Source: Devosia soli
GTDB lineage: Bacteria > Pseudomonadota > Alphaproteobacteria > Rhizobiales > Devosiaceae
NCBI RefSeq assembly: GCF_000970455.1
Contig: NZ_LAJG01000014.1
Coordinates: 620,001 to 684,000 of the forward strand
Direction: 5' to 3'
Length of the DNA: 64,000 nt
The notes below the pieces were generated by a model, which did no database searches, was not told the origin of the DNA, and was given only the letters and a program-made list of their open reading frames with translations. The position numbers were made by a program, and so were the translations under genes. Of this stretch, positions 27,195-37,266 are shown in pieces. Numbering within the stretch: position 1 is the first letter of the stretch; every line of letters starts with the position of its first letter.

Positions 27195-28613
27195 ATGAAC
27201 CGCTACCCCCGCGATATGCAAGGCTATGGCCGCAACATCCCCAATGCCAATTGGCCGGGAGGCGCCCATGTCGCGGTACAATTCGTGCTCAATTACGAAG
27301 AGGGCGGCGAAAACAACATCCTCCACGGCGACGCCGCCTCCGAAGCCTTTCTGGTCGACGTGCTCGGCGCCGCCCCCTGGCCCGGCCAGCGCCATGCCAA
27401 TGTGGAGTCCATGTACGAATATGGCGCCCGGGCCGGCTTCTGGCGGCTCCATCGCCTTTTCACCGAGGCAAACCTGCCCGTCACCATCTACGGCGTCGCC
27501 ACCGCCCTGATGCGCGCTCCCGAACAACTCGCCGCCATGCAGGAGGCCGGCTGGGAGATCGCTTCGCACGGCTACAAATGGGTGCAGCATAAGGACATGT
27601 CGCTCGACGAAGAGCGCAGTCAGATTGCAGAAGCCGTGCGCCTTCATACCCTTGCCACCGGTTCCCGCCCCCTTGGCTGGTACACGGGCCGCTCCTCGCT
27701 CAACACGGTCGATCTCGTCGCCGACTACGGTGGCTTTGCTTACATTTCCGACACGTACGACGATGACTTACCCTATTGGAGATTCATCCACGGGCACCCT
27801 CAGCTCATCATCCCCTATTCCCTCTCGACCAATGACATGCGCTTCGTCACCGGCCCCGGCTTCGACAACGGCGAAGAATATTTCCAGTTCTTGAAGGACA
27901 GTTTCGACTGCCTCTACGCTGAAGGCCAGGCCGGCTCGCCCAAGATGATGTCGCTGGGGCTGCATTGCCGCCTCGTCGGCCAGCCCGGGCGCTTCCAAGG
28001 CCTGAAAAAGTTCGTGGACTACATCAAGACATTCGACAAAGTGTGGGTCCCGACTCGTCTAGAGATCGCCCGGCACTGGGCCAAGGAGCATCCCTACACC
28101 GCGCCCGAAGTCGTGCCGAGCGAGCTGCCCAAAGACGAGTTCGTCTCGCGTTACGGATCGATCTTCGAGCATTCGCACTGGATCGCCGAACTCGCCTGGG
28201 AAAGCGAGCTCGCCCCCGCCAATGACACCGCCATCGGCCTTCACTTCGCCCTGCGCACCCAGTTCCGCATGGCAACGCCCGAGGAACGCCTCGCCGTCCT
28301 CCGCGCCCATCCGGACCTCGCCGGAAAGCTTGCCGCCGCCAAGCGCCTGACTGCCGACTCCACCGCCGAGCAAGCCTCAGCCGGCCTCGACGCCCTGACC
28401 GATGCCGAGCGCGAAAAATTCACTGCGCTCAACAATTCTTATACTCAAAAGTTCGGATTCCCCTTCATCATCGCCGTGCGCGACCACGATAAGGCGGGCA
28501 TTCTCGCAAATTTCGAGAAGCGTCTCGCCAATTCGGCCGAAGAAGAATTCGCCACCGCCTGCGCACAGGTCGAGCGCATCGCACTTCTCCGGCTCAAGGC
28601 CGTGCTGCCCTAG
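27195..28613 (+). CDS. Bifunctional allantoinase (PuuE) - OHCU decarboxylase (UraD)
   Basis: This 472-residue fusion carries two successive activities of ureide catabolism. Residues about 1-300 form a polysaccharide-deacetylase-like PuuE allantoinase (QFVLNYEEGGE, EIASHGYKW, GWYTGR, LGLHCRLVGQPGR). Residues about 310-472 form an OHCU decarboxylase (FRMATPEERLAVLRAHPDLAGK). The second domain makes S-allantoin from OHCU and the first opens it to allantoate, so the domain order is reversed relative to the pathway. It follows the LysR gene after 94 bases on the same strand. Both domains look full length. Confidence 0.93.
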   Translation: MNRYPRDMQGYGRNIPNANWPGGAHVAVQFVLNYEEGGENNILHGDAASEAFLVDVLGAAPWPGQRHANVESMYEYGARAGFWRLHRLFTEANLPVTIYGVATALMRAPEQLAAMQEAGWEIASHGYKWVQHKDMSLDEERSQIAEAVRLHTLATGSRPLGWYTGRSSLNTVDLVADYGGFAYISDTYDDDLPYWRFIHGHPQLIIPYSLSTNDMRFVTGPGFDNGEEYFQFLKDSFDCLYAEGQAGSPKMMSLGLHCRLVGQPGRFQGLKKFVDYIKTFDKVWVPTRLEIARHWAKEHPYTAPEVVPSELPKDEFVSRYGSIFEHSHWIAELAWESELAPANDTAIGLHFALRTQFRMATPEERLAVLRAHPDLAGKLAAAKRLTADSTAEQASAGLDALTDAEREKFTALNNSYTQKFGFPFIIAVRDHDKAGILANFEKRLANSAEEEFATACAQVERIALLRLKAVLP

Positions 28614-28639
28614 GGTCATGACGGGTGGGGCCGACCGCC

Positions 28640-28998
28640 CTACCCATTCCACCCATCCGGATCGGCCTTAAAGACTGGCTCGTCACGAAGCATGCCCATC
28701 AACAATGTCAGGGCCGCCAGCCACGGCAGATGATGCTGCAGCCAGTTATGCGATCCAACAAAATGCGATGCACCAAGGTTACTCATGTCTTCAACCATGG
28801 GATCAAAAGTTGAAAAATCGGTAACCCTAACCGAACCTTAGCGGCATCTTTCGATTCTGCAGCTTCGAGGTCGTGCTCATCCTTCCCGAAGTACGCTGGT
28901 TTTGCATCTGCTGAAGCCATGCCTCGAATGATCACTGGGACCTGCGATGTCTCCGCCAGACCTTGGCTGTCGGCTCCATTCGCTTCAAAACAGCACCT
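28640..28998 (-). pseudogene. Truncated, frameshifted remnant, possibly phosphorylase-like
   Basis: In the frame directly after the stop of the oxidase-fold gene, an open stretch reads EANGADSQGLAETSQVPV, IIRGMASAD and KDEHDLEAAESKDAAK and ends IPWLKT at a TGA (28785-28783). The sense continues in another frame from about 28786 with NWLQHHLPWLAALTLL to a stop at 28640. The VPVIIRG segment resembles the C-terminal part of nucleoside phosphorylase-like domains; this assignment is tentative. No proper start exists, so it is best read as a 3' fragment broken by a frameshift. Alternatively it is two small ATGA-coupled ORFs starting at 28920 and 28786. Confidence 0.45.
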
Positions 28999-29475
28999 CT
29001 ATGCAGCCCGCCGATCCGCCTCGCCGATCGTGACCATGTCGGCGTGTCCAAAGCCCTTGGAATAGTCGAGCACGGAAATGACTTCTGGCCGGAGTTCGAA
29101 CACGGCGACGCCGGAAATATCCATGTCCTTCATCGAGGCCGTATATTCGGGGTATTTCTTGGGAAGCTCGGTGAACAGCACGTCGCGTATCCGCGCCTTG
29201 TCCGAGACCGATATCGCCCGCGCAGCCATCGATAGCCCTGTGATGGCTGTGGGGTCGGCTGTGTCGCTATCGACCGTGAGCGACACGCGGTTGTCGCGCG
29301 CCAGGTTCTTGGCCTTTTGTGTCTCCTTCCCGGTCATGAAATAGAGCGTCAAACCGTCGCTGACATAACCCACCGTGGTCGCTTGTGGCCAACCATCGGG
29401 CCTCAGCGTCGCAAGGGTCAGAATGCGGTGCTTGTCGAGCAGGTCGAGGATTTTGGTACGGAGTGCGGCGTCCAT
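28999..29475 (-). CDS. Pyridoxamine 5'-phosphate oxidase-fold protein
   Basis: This 158-residue split-barrel flavin-binding protein carries the family motif ILTLATLRPDGWPQATTVGY near residue 20 and TGKETQKAKNLARDNRVSL. Many relatives bind FMN or F420 and reduce or sense small redox substrates. The exact function is unknown, and it should not be taken as PdxH. The ATG at 29475 follows GGAGACAACC; the in-frame extension to 29544 covers the promoter region. It is divergent from the phosphoketolase gene. It appears intact although its neighbours are broken. Confidence 0.75.
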   Translation of the reverse strand: MDAALRTKILDLLDKHRILTLATLRPDGWPQATTVGYVSDGLTLYFMTGKETQKAKNLARDNRVSLTVDSDTADPTAITGLSMAARAISVSDKARIRDVLFTELPKKYPEYTASMKDMDISGVAVFELRPEVISVLDYSKGFGHADMVTIGEADRRAA

Positions 29476-29598
29476 TGGTTGTCTCCATCTCTGTGAGCCC
29501 CTGATTGTGGCGCTCCGCACAGGGCGCGTATTGACGAAAAGCAACTATCCGTACGGAAGGGCGGCGATAATGCCCGAACCCGAACGCGGAAACCGAAG

Positions 29599-31688
29599 AT
29601 GGCTGATCGTTTGTCCCTGCTCTCGAAGGATGATTTGGACCTGCTCGATCGCTATTGGCGCGCGACCAATTACCTGTCGGTCGGGCAGATCTACCTGCTC
29701 GACAATCCGCTTCTTGCAGAGCCGCTTCGTGCCGAACACATCAAGCCACGCCTGCTTGGCCATTGGGGCACGACGCCGGGCCTCAACTTCATCTATACGC
29801 ACCTCAATCGCCTCATCCGCCTGCGAGACCTCGACGTGTTGTTCGTCTGCGGGCCCGGCCATGGCGGGCCGGCGCTGCTCGCCAATAGCTGGCTCGAGGG
29901 CAGCTACAGCGAGATCTATCCCGACGTCAGCCGGGACAAAGAAGGCATGCTCCGTCTTTTCCGCCGCTTCTCCTTTCCAGGAGGTGTGCCAAGCCATGCC
30001 TCGCCCGACACGCCCGGTTCGATCCACGAAGGTGGCGAACTCGGCTATTCGTTGTTGCATGCCTATGGTGCGGCCTTCGACAATCCGGGCCTGATCGTCG
30101 CATGCATTGTCGGCGATGGAGAAGCCGAGACCGGGGCCCTGGCGGCGTCGTGGCAATCGAACAAGTTTTTGAACCCCGCTCGCGATGGCGCGGTGCTGCC
30201 GATCCTGCATCTCAATGGCTACAAGATTGCCGGACCGACCGTTCTCTCCCGCCTCGAACACGGCGAACTCAATAACTACTTTCGCGGGCTTGGGCATGAG
30301 CCGCTCTGGGTGGAAGGCAGCGAGCCCATGATCATGCACCAGGCCATGGCCAAAGCCCTCGACGATGCGGCGGACATGATCGCTGCCATCCAGGCGAGCG
30401 CACGATCCGGGTCTTCTTCAGATCGAGCGCGTTGGCCTATGCTGATCCTGCGCAGCCCAAAGGGCTGGACCGGCCCTAAACAGGTCGATGGAAAACGGGT
30501 GGAGGACTTTTGGCGCGCTCATCAAGTGCCGGTCGCCGAAGTTCGCACCAATCCAGAGCACCTTGCCGTGCTCGAAACATGGTTGCGCAGCTACGCTATA
30601 GAGGAGCTCTTCGACGAGAATGGCACACCATTGCCTGACCTGATGAGCATTACGCCCACAGGCAACAGCCGCATGGGCGCTAATCCGCGATCAAACGGCG
30701 GCGCACTGCGCAGGGAACTCAGGCTCCCGCCCCCCGCAACATATGCGCTCGATGTTCCGGGCCCCGGCGCAGTGTCGGCAGAGGCGACAAGGATCATGGG
30801 GCGGTTCCTGCGCGATGTTTTCAGTCTCAATCAGGCGTCCGCCAATTTCCGATTATTCGGTCCTGACGAAACTGCCTCCAACCGGCTCGATGCGGTCTTC
30901 GAGGTGACCGACAGGGTCTGGATGGAGCCGGTATTCGCCTACGGCGAGCACATAAGCCCGTCTGGCCGCGTCATGGAAGTGCTGAGCGAGCAGATGTGCC
31001 AGGGTTGGCTCGAAGGCTATCTGCTGACCGGCCGGAATGGCTTCTTTTCGTGCTATGAGGCCTTCATCCACATCGTCGACTCCATGTTCAACCAGCACGC
31101 CAAGTGGCTCAAGTCCGCGCGCGCGCTGCCGTGGCGGAAACCCATTGCGTCATTCAATTACCTCCTGACCTCCCATGTCTGGCGCCAGGATCACAATGGC
31201 TTTTCGCGTCAGGATCCGGGGTTCATCGATCTCGTCGTCAACAAGAAGGCCGATATCGTCCGCGTCTATTTTCCGCCAGACGCGAATTGCCTCCTTTGGG
31301 TCACCGACCACTGCCTGCGCACATATGATCGGATCAACGTCATCATTGCGGGCAAGCAACCCGCACCTCAATGGCTCACGTTGGCGGAAGCAACGGCGCA
31401 TTGTGAGGCCGGCATTGGCATCTGGGATTGGGCGGGCACCGAACCCGCAGAAAGTGAGCCGGACGTCGTTCTCGCCGCAGCCGGAGACGTGCCGACGCTC
31501 GAAATCCTTGCCGCGGCCGATCTCCTGCGGCACGAGCTGCCGTTCTTGAAAATCCGCGTCGTCAACGTCGTCGATCTGATGGCTTGCAGCCTGCAGAAGT
31601 GCATCCCCACGGTTTGAGCGACCGTGATTTCGATAGCCTCTTCACGCGCAATAAGCCCGTCATCTTTGCTTATCACGGGAGGATTTGA
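29599..31688 (+). pseudogene. xfp: Phosphoketolase, frameshifted and 3'-truncated
   Basis: The first 660 or so codons encode a normal xylulose-5-phosphate/fructose-6-phosphate phosphoketolase, a thiamine-diphosphate enzyme producing acetyl phosphate. It has GPGHGGPA and the cofactor motif GDGEAETG (from residue 172). Near 31578 the frame is lost after VVNVVDLM, leaving a spurious stop at 31617. Shifting frame restores [14 protein letters not shown] and PVIFAYHG, but homology stops at about 31679, where a full enzyme of about 790 residues would still have over 100 more. The sequence then joins the reversed 3' end of an MgtA-type gene. The product should be non-functional. Confidence 0.85.
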
Positions 31689-33752
31689 ACCGACAACATG
31701 GGAAGAAACGGCAGGATGACCAACGCGCCCGCCATGGAGAACATGTTTCCGAAATTCGAGCTCGTGCCCATCATCACATATTTCATGATGTTGGCGAACG
31801 TGCGCCGGCCCTCGCGCACCCCCTCGGCCAGAGGTCGTGCTTGAGGAGGATCATCGATGCCGCTTCCTTGGCGACGTCCACCGCGCTTTCGACTGAAAGC
31901 GCGACATCAGCTACGCGAAGGGACGGTGCATCGTTGATACCGTCACCGAGATAGCCGACGACATGACCTCTTCGGCGCAAGGCCGAGATGATGCGCGCCT
32001 TCTGCGGCGGCGTGACGCGACAGAAAAGGGTTGTTCCCGAAAGACGTGCGGAGAGTGCCTCGTCGCTAAGGCGATTGAGTTCCGGACCATTGATGACGCC
32101 GTCGATCGGGATACCGAGCGCTGCGCACACATGTCGCGTCACCCGCTCGTTATCTCCAGTGACGATCTTCACCGTCACGCCAAGATGGGAAAGCGCTTCC
32201 AGCGCCGAGCGCGCACTGTCTTTTGGCGGATCGAGAAAGGCGGCGAAGCCGGCAAAGGACAGCTCGTTCTCGTCAGAGATGCCGGCATGCGTCCGATCCG
32301 CCTCGACTTCGCGCCATGCGACACCCAGCAGCCGGAAACCTTCATCGCCAAGCTGCTCGATAGTCGCGCGCGCCATGGCCTGGGCCTTGTCATCGAGCGT
32401 GAGGGCTGCATCATTGCCGGCAACACGATAGGTCGAGGAATGGCCGAGCACGTCCTCCGGAGCGCCTTTGACGATCAGGAAGCGCCGGCCGTCCCGCTCG
32501 GCGAGGATCGAAACCCGCCGCCGCTCAAAATCGAAAGGTACTTCATCGATTTTGCGCCAGCCATCCCAATCCGTCGGCGTGGTGTCGAGGATGGCCGCAT
32601 CGAGCGGGCTCTTCAGCCCGGTTTCGAACGCCGCATTTACGTAGGCCCAGCGCAGCACCTCGCGATTCTCGTTTCCAGCAATGTCGAGCTCGCGGACAAG
32701 CTTGATGCGAGCCTCCGTGAGTGTGCCGGTCTTGTCGCTGCATAGGACATCCATGCCGCCGAGATCATGAATGGCGGAAAGGCGCTTTACGATGACCTCG
32801 GCACGCGACATGCGCATGGCGCCGCGCGCCAAGGTGACCGAAATCACCATAGGCATAAGCTCCGGCGTCAGCCCCACTGCCAGCGCGAGAGCAAATAGGA
32901 AAGATTCGATCACCGGCCGATCAAAGAGTAGGTTGATTAAGACAACGAACAGCACCAGTGCGAGCGTAAGCCGGACGATCAGCGTGCCGAACTTGCGTAC
33001 CCCCAAGTTGAAAGCCGTGGGCGGCGCTTCCTTGCGCAGTTCACCCGCAATCGCACCAAGGCGCGTCGACTTTCCGGTCGCAATCACCAGTGCTTTTGCA
33101 GCATCGCTGATGACCGAACTCCCCATGAAAACGGCATTTTCCGGCGTAGCGCCCTCTGCCGCTCCTCGCGCCAGCTCGCTGGCCGATTTTTCGACCGGAT
33201 AGGGCTCGCCCGTGAGCAAGGCTTCGTTGACGAAAAGGTCGCGCTCTTCGGTCAGGCGGCAATCGGCCGGTACGAGAGCGCCCGCCGAGAGCAGGACGAT
33301 ATCGCCGATCACCATATCTGCGGCGGGTATCTCCCGCTCATTTCCATCTCGCAAGACGCTGACGCGGAGCGCCACGCGCTGACGCAAGGCTTCTGCTGCT
33401 GTAGCCGCACGATGCTCTTGGACAAAGTCGATCAGGATCGACAATACAACGATGGTGGTGATGATAAAAAAGCTGGCGCCCTCGCGGGTCAGCGCCGCGA
33501 TCGATGCCGCAAACAGGAGCCTGAGCACCAGCGGATTGGAAAATCGTTTAAGAAGATCGACGATCAGCAGCTGGCGCCGCGGCTCCTCGATGAGGTTGGG
33601 TCCATTTGCGGCAAGTCGTCGCGGGCTTCCCTCGAGCTCAGCCCATGGACCGATGCCCCCAGAGCGGTGAACAGCTCGGCTAAGGATTTGTTGGTCGGCT
33701 CGTCAATGCCACCGATCGTCAGCTGCGTCGCCGCGCTTGTCCCTGTGCGCAT
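31673..33752 (-). pseudogene. MgtA-type P-type ATPase, two frameshifts and 3' truncation
   Basis: The largest open part encodes a magnesium-type P-type ATPase with the phosphorylation motif CSDKTGTLTEA, TGEPYPVEKS, TGDN and GDGINDAPSL. The N-terminal portion (ALGASVHGLSSREA) is in another frame upstream, with the shift near 33600. A second shift near 31830 follows ILLKHDL; beyond it EGVREGRRTFANIMKY and [10 protein letters not shown] are in the alternative frame. The last 150-200 residues with the final membrane helices are missing, cut where it meets the phosphoketolase remnant. Intact relatives pump Mg2+ across the inner membrane. This copy should be inactive. Confidence 0.82.
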
Positions 33753-33928
33753 CCGAATTTCAGCCAGGCGTGCACCCCTACCTGTGATGGCCAGAATCCC
33801 AAGGCCTCATCGCGCATCGCCAGAGGCACCCGCTTACTAACCGCGCTGGCCCGGTGCATCCGCGCCCCAGACCAGCCCTTCAATCCGGTTGTCCACTCCG
33901 ACGAATGGAATGCGCGCGGTGACTGGCT

Positions 33929-34183
33929 TCAGCCTGCCGTCACCTTGGACGCCTCATAGGTGGTGCCCTTCATCGTATGGGTGATGGTTACCTTTTCATT
34001 GGCCTTCAGCTTTGAAAAATCGCACTTGGGCGCGAACTGATATGTGTGGCCATCCGACAGTTCCACGGTGCACTTGGTGGCATCCATCGTCTTGATGGTG
34101 CCGGTGGCGGTCATATCCGCCGCTATTGCGCCCGACATCGCGATAGCCGTGGCCAGGGCGGCCGTGCCAAATAATTTAAGCAT
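33929..34183 (-). CDS. DUF1344-family small exported protein
   Basis: This 84-residue protein has a clear Sec signal peptide (about residues 1-22, ending GAIAA). Its mature part of about 62 residues (GTIKTMDATKCTVELSDG, FSKLKANEKVTITH) is typical of the DUF1344 family, predicted to be a small periplasmic beta-barrel. Function is unknown. Two Cys residues could form a disulfide. The ATG is preceded by a good AAGGAG site, and an FNR/FixK-like palindrome lies about 77 bases upstream. It appears intact within a decaying region. Confidence 0.8.
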   Translation of the reverse strand: MLKLFGTAALATAIAMSGAIAADMTATGTIKTMDATKCTVELSDGHTYQFAPKCDFSKLKANEKVTITHTMKGTTYEASKVTAG

Positions 34184-34259
34184 CTAGTTTCTCCTTTAGG
34201 ACAACGAAGGCGCAAGAAGCCTTCGCCCGCGGGAGTATCGAGCCACGAGCGGCCATTGC

Positions 34260-34275
34260 TTTGACGATCGTCAAA
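34260..34275. promoter_or_regulatory. FNR/FixK-like palindrome upstream of the DUF1344 gene
   Basis: TTTGACGATCGTCAAA is a perfect 16-base palindrome matching the TTGA-N6-TCAA core recognised by Crp-Fnr-type oxygen regulators. It is 77 bases upstream of the DUF1344 start codon. Confidence 0.5.
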
Positions 34276-34440
34276 AGCGCTCGGCAGCCTCGATTGGGAG
34301 AAAAAGTCAGGTTGTGAGATGACGCTCGTCTACCATGGATCGGCACCGACGCTCAGTCTACTTCGGATTGGCACGCGGCCGCCGTTAGCCTGCCGCTGCG
34401 CTGTCGTGAGCGGATAGTCATTGGCAAGGTGGAGAAGCGC

Positions 34441-34459
34441 GGCGAGGCCGGCAGCCTCG
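34441..34459 (-). terminator. Hairpin downstream of the chemoreceptor gene
   Basis: GCGAGGC (34441-34447) pairs with GCCTCGC (34453-34459) around a 5-base loop, 20 bases after the chemoreceptor stop. No U-tract follows on the minus strand, so termination is only a guess. Confidence 0.35.
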
Positions 34460-34478
34460 CCCAATCAGGAGCTGTGCC

Positions 34479-36125
34479 TTAAAACTCGCTCCAGTCCTGC
34501 TCGAGCGCGGCGTTGCCATGGCTAAGGTAGGACTTGGTGGCGGTCTGAACCTTCGACTGAACCGCGCGACTGCCCATCTTTGGCGCTGAAGAGGCGCGTT
34601 GACGCGTCTGCACCGTCAGCCGCTGGTCGCCGCTCTCGATCTTGAAGACGTCGACGATCCGGTCGAGTTCGGCAGCCTCGCCCTCGGTTTGCTCGATGGC
34701 CGCATTGGTCTCTTCGACCAGCGCCGCATTGTGCTGTGTCATCTCGTCCATCTGCCGGACGGCGACGGCAACTTCCGCAAGAGCGGCAGACTGCTCCTTG
34801 TTGACCTGGGCGATAGTGTCGATCAGCTCCGCGCTTTCCTGCGCCCCGACTAGAATATCGAGCAGCGTTTCCGAAGCCTTACCGACCAGCCGGGAGCCCG
34901 ACTGAACTTCGAGCGCGCTGGCTTCGATCAACGCCTTGATCTCGTTGGAGGCCTGCGCCGCCGATTGCGCCAGACGCCGGACTTCCACCGCTACAACGGC
35001 AAAACCCTTGCCCGCATCTCCGGCCCGCGCAGCCTCGACCGAAGCGTTAAGCGCCAGAAGGTTGGTCTGGAAGGCGATGTCGTCGATGAGCCCGATGATG
35101 CTGGAAATCTTTGCCGAACTCGCCTCGATGGCTGTCATCGCTTCGTTGGCCTGTTGCATCACGGTCCCGCCTTGTGTCGCGCTGCCCGACACCGACTGTG
35201 CCTTCTGGCTTGCCGCAGCAGCGCGGCTGGCATTCTCCACCACGGCGGTCGAGAGCTGCTCGATCGAAGCCGAAGTCTGCTCGATGGTTGCCGCCTGCCG
35301 CGTCGTGCGATCGGCCAGGTCGTTGACGCCAGACAAAATCTCCCCTGTCGCCGACTTGAGCGAGCGCGACGTCGCCTTGAGCTGCGTGACGATATGGTTG
35401 AGCTTTTCGGCAACCGCATTGGTGTCGTGTTTGATCTGCTCGAACTCGGGCTCGAAATCAGCCGTGATCCGCGCGGTCAAATCGCCCCCGGATACGTCCT
35501 TGAGCACTTCTCCGGTGAGCGCCACGGCGCGATCGATCTTGGCTTTGGCAGCATCTTCGGCCGCGCGAGCTTCGCTGGTCAGCTTCTCGAAATAGGCGGA
35601 GACGCCGATGTCGATATCGAGCAGCATGGATTTAAGCATGTCGCCCAGTGCGCCCGCCATGCGGTCCGCATCGGCCATGAGCTGTTCGGGCGTCGGCGCA
35701 ATCTTGCGACCGAACCGTCCTGTCTTCGGAGTGAGCGCTTCCGCCATCAGGTCATGGACTACGCCGCGCACCAGCGTTTCGAAAATAATGCCGTAGCCGC
35801 CGATATGCCAGCGCGGCTCCAGCCCGATCTGGGCGTGACGCAATCCTATCCTTGTGCTGGCCTCGAAATAGTCTTCGTCAAACCTGCCCGCGGCGATGGC
35901 TGTCCAATGTCCCTGCTGCGCCGATTGGGCCCGCTCCATCTGCCGCTTGCCGTCGAAGAATTTGGCAACGGCAGGCACTTGGGAGATGTTGGCGTAGAAC
36001 TTTTCCAATGCTTCCGGCAAATGCGCGAGAATGTGGCTCTCGATGCCGGCAAGACGCTCGAGTGCTGTTTCATCGATGCCGATGAAATCCAAGCGGGACT
36101 GAAGGGATGATTTCTGGTTGTGCAT
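34479..36125 (-). CDS. Globin-coupled methyl-accepting chemotaxis protein
   Basis: This cytosolic chemoreceptor of about 548 residues has no transmembrane helices. Residues about 1-165 form a globin-coupled sensor domain with the proximal haem His97 in [20 protein letters not shown]-like linker follows, then the signalling domain with the conserved tip [19 protein letters not shown] and flanking adaptation helices. By analogy to HemAT it senses oxygen and signals through CheW/CheA, none of which is encoded here. ATG 36125 was preferred over TTG 36137. An FNR-like site lies about 58 bases upstream. Confidence 0.9.
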   Translation of the reverse strand: MHNQKSSLQSRLDFIGIDETALERLAGIESHILAHLPEALEKFYANISQVPAVAKFFDGKRQMERAQSAQQGHWTAIAAGRFDEDYFEASTRIGLRHAQIGLEPRWHIGGYGIIFETLVRGVVHDLMAEALTPKTGRFGRKIAPTPEQLMADADRMAGALGDMLKSMLLDIDIGVSAYFEKLTSEARAAEDAAKAKIDRAVALTGEVLKDVSGGDLTARITADFEPEFEQIKHDTNAVAEKLNHIVTQLKATSRSLKSATGEILSGVNDLADRTTRQAATIEQTSASIEQLSTAVVENASRAAAASQKAQSVSGSATQGGTVMQQANEAMTAIEASSAKISSIIGLIDDIAFQTNLLALNASVEAARAGDAGKGFAVVAVEVRRLAQSAAQASNEIKALIEASALEVQSGSRLVGKASETLLDILVGAQESAELIDTIAQVNKEQSAALAEVAVAVRQMDEMTQHNAALVEETNAAIEQTEGEAAELDRIVDVFKIESGDQRLTVQTRQRASSAPKMGSRAVQSKVQTATKSYLSHGNAALEQDWSEF

Positions 36126-36182
36126 GTGTGCTGCCAAGGACGCCGTTGCTCAAAAATATGAACCGGCCACGACTCCCAGACC

Positions 36183-36196
36183 TTGACCTAGATCAT
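36183..36196. promoter_or_regulatory. FNR/FixK-like site upstream of the chemoreceptor gene
   Basis: TTGACCTAGATCAT differs from the anaerobox TTGAT-N4-ATCAA at two positions. It lies 58 bases before the chemoreceptor ATG, a plausible activator position. Confidence 0.45.
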
Positions 36197-36383
36197 TGGC
36201 CGCCAGCATGAACCAATTATGGTAAAGCTTCGCTTAAGTGCCGAAAATATAAAAACAATATCTCATCCAGGCTTTTTCCTCGACGGGTCAGGGACTTGGA
36301 CGTACTGCCACCCTGACCACGGCGTTGAGGAACGCCAAAACTAGCGTCGTCGTTATGAGGAAAATCCTCGAATGGGGTCGCAA

Positions 36384-37105
36384 ATGGCCAAGTTCAATGA
36401 CAATTGGGTGGTTCAGCCGCACGGAGACTGGCTATCGCTCGGCGAGGGTATTTTGACCATCGCTGGAGAGATAAAAATGCCGCTGGGCAACTTTCCGCGA
36501 CGCATGACTGCCGTCGCATTATCCGGCGATCGCGTAGCGGTTTGGAGCCCTATGCCGCTCGATGAGCCTCACATGGCCGAGCTTGAGGCGATGGGAAAGA
36601 TAGCCTTGCTGATCGTCCTGGGCGTCGGCCATCGGCTTGACATCAGATCCTGGAAAAAACGCTATCCTGAAGCCAAAGTGGTGTGCCCCAGCGGAGCCAG
36701 GGAGGCCGTTGAAGAGGCAGTTCCGGTGGACGGCGTCGACGACGTCCTCGCGGACGATGCCGTGCACCTCAATTGCGCGCCAGGCGTGGCCACAAAGAAG
36801 CCGTTCTCTGGGTCAAGCGGCAGGAGGGAACGACGCTGATCGTCAACGATATTCTTGCCAATGTCCGGCACCCTCATGGCATCGGCGCGCACATCATGGC
36901 CAGACTATTGGGGTTCGGGGTCGATCATCCCCGCATGCCCCGCATCGGCAAACGTCTTTTCGTCAAGGACCAGGCAGCCCTGGCTTCAGCCTTTCGAGAA
37001 TGGGCGAAAGTCCCCGATCTACGCCATATCGTCGTCAGCCACGGCGACGTCATTACCGATCCCGTTCCCACGCTCGAACGCGCTGCGGCCGAACTGTCTT
37101 CGTAG
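36384..37105 (+). pseudogene. DUF4336-like (MBL-fold-like) gene, frameshifted
   Basis: The first frame, from ATG 36384, encodes about 130 residues (DNWVVQPHGDWLSLGEGI, GHRLDIRSWKKRYPEAKV) resembling DUF4336 proteins of metallo-beta-lactamase-like fold. Near 36785-36800 the frame is lost and the coding sense moves to a second frame (KEAVLWVKRQEGTTLIVND, HIVVSHGDVITDP) ending at 37105. A single indel would restore about 240 residues. Function of the family is unknown. It belongs to the same cluster of damaged genes. Confidence 0.7.
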
Positions 37106-37266
37106 GCGAGCTGCGCTTCTGCGCGAAACCGCGAAACAAGCGTTGGACAGCTAACATCGCGTGAGGCGAGCTCGAGCCGGCGCACACCCAGCGAATAACA
37201 GGCATGGCCTCGTCCACCAATCCGCTCTAGTGTTTTGTGGAATCGTCCCGCATCTGACCCGAGACT

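Noticed and set aside
28614..37266. Frameshifts explained purely as sequencing errors
   Set aside because: A few indels could be errors, but the truncated ends joined at about 31680 and the phosphorylase-like fragment need real deletions, and no similar indels were noticed elsewhere in the window.
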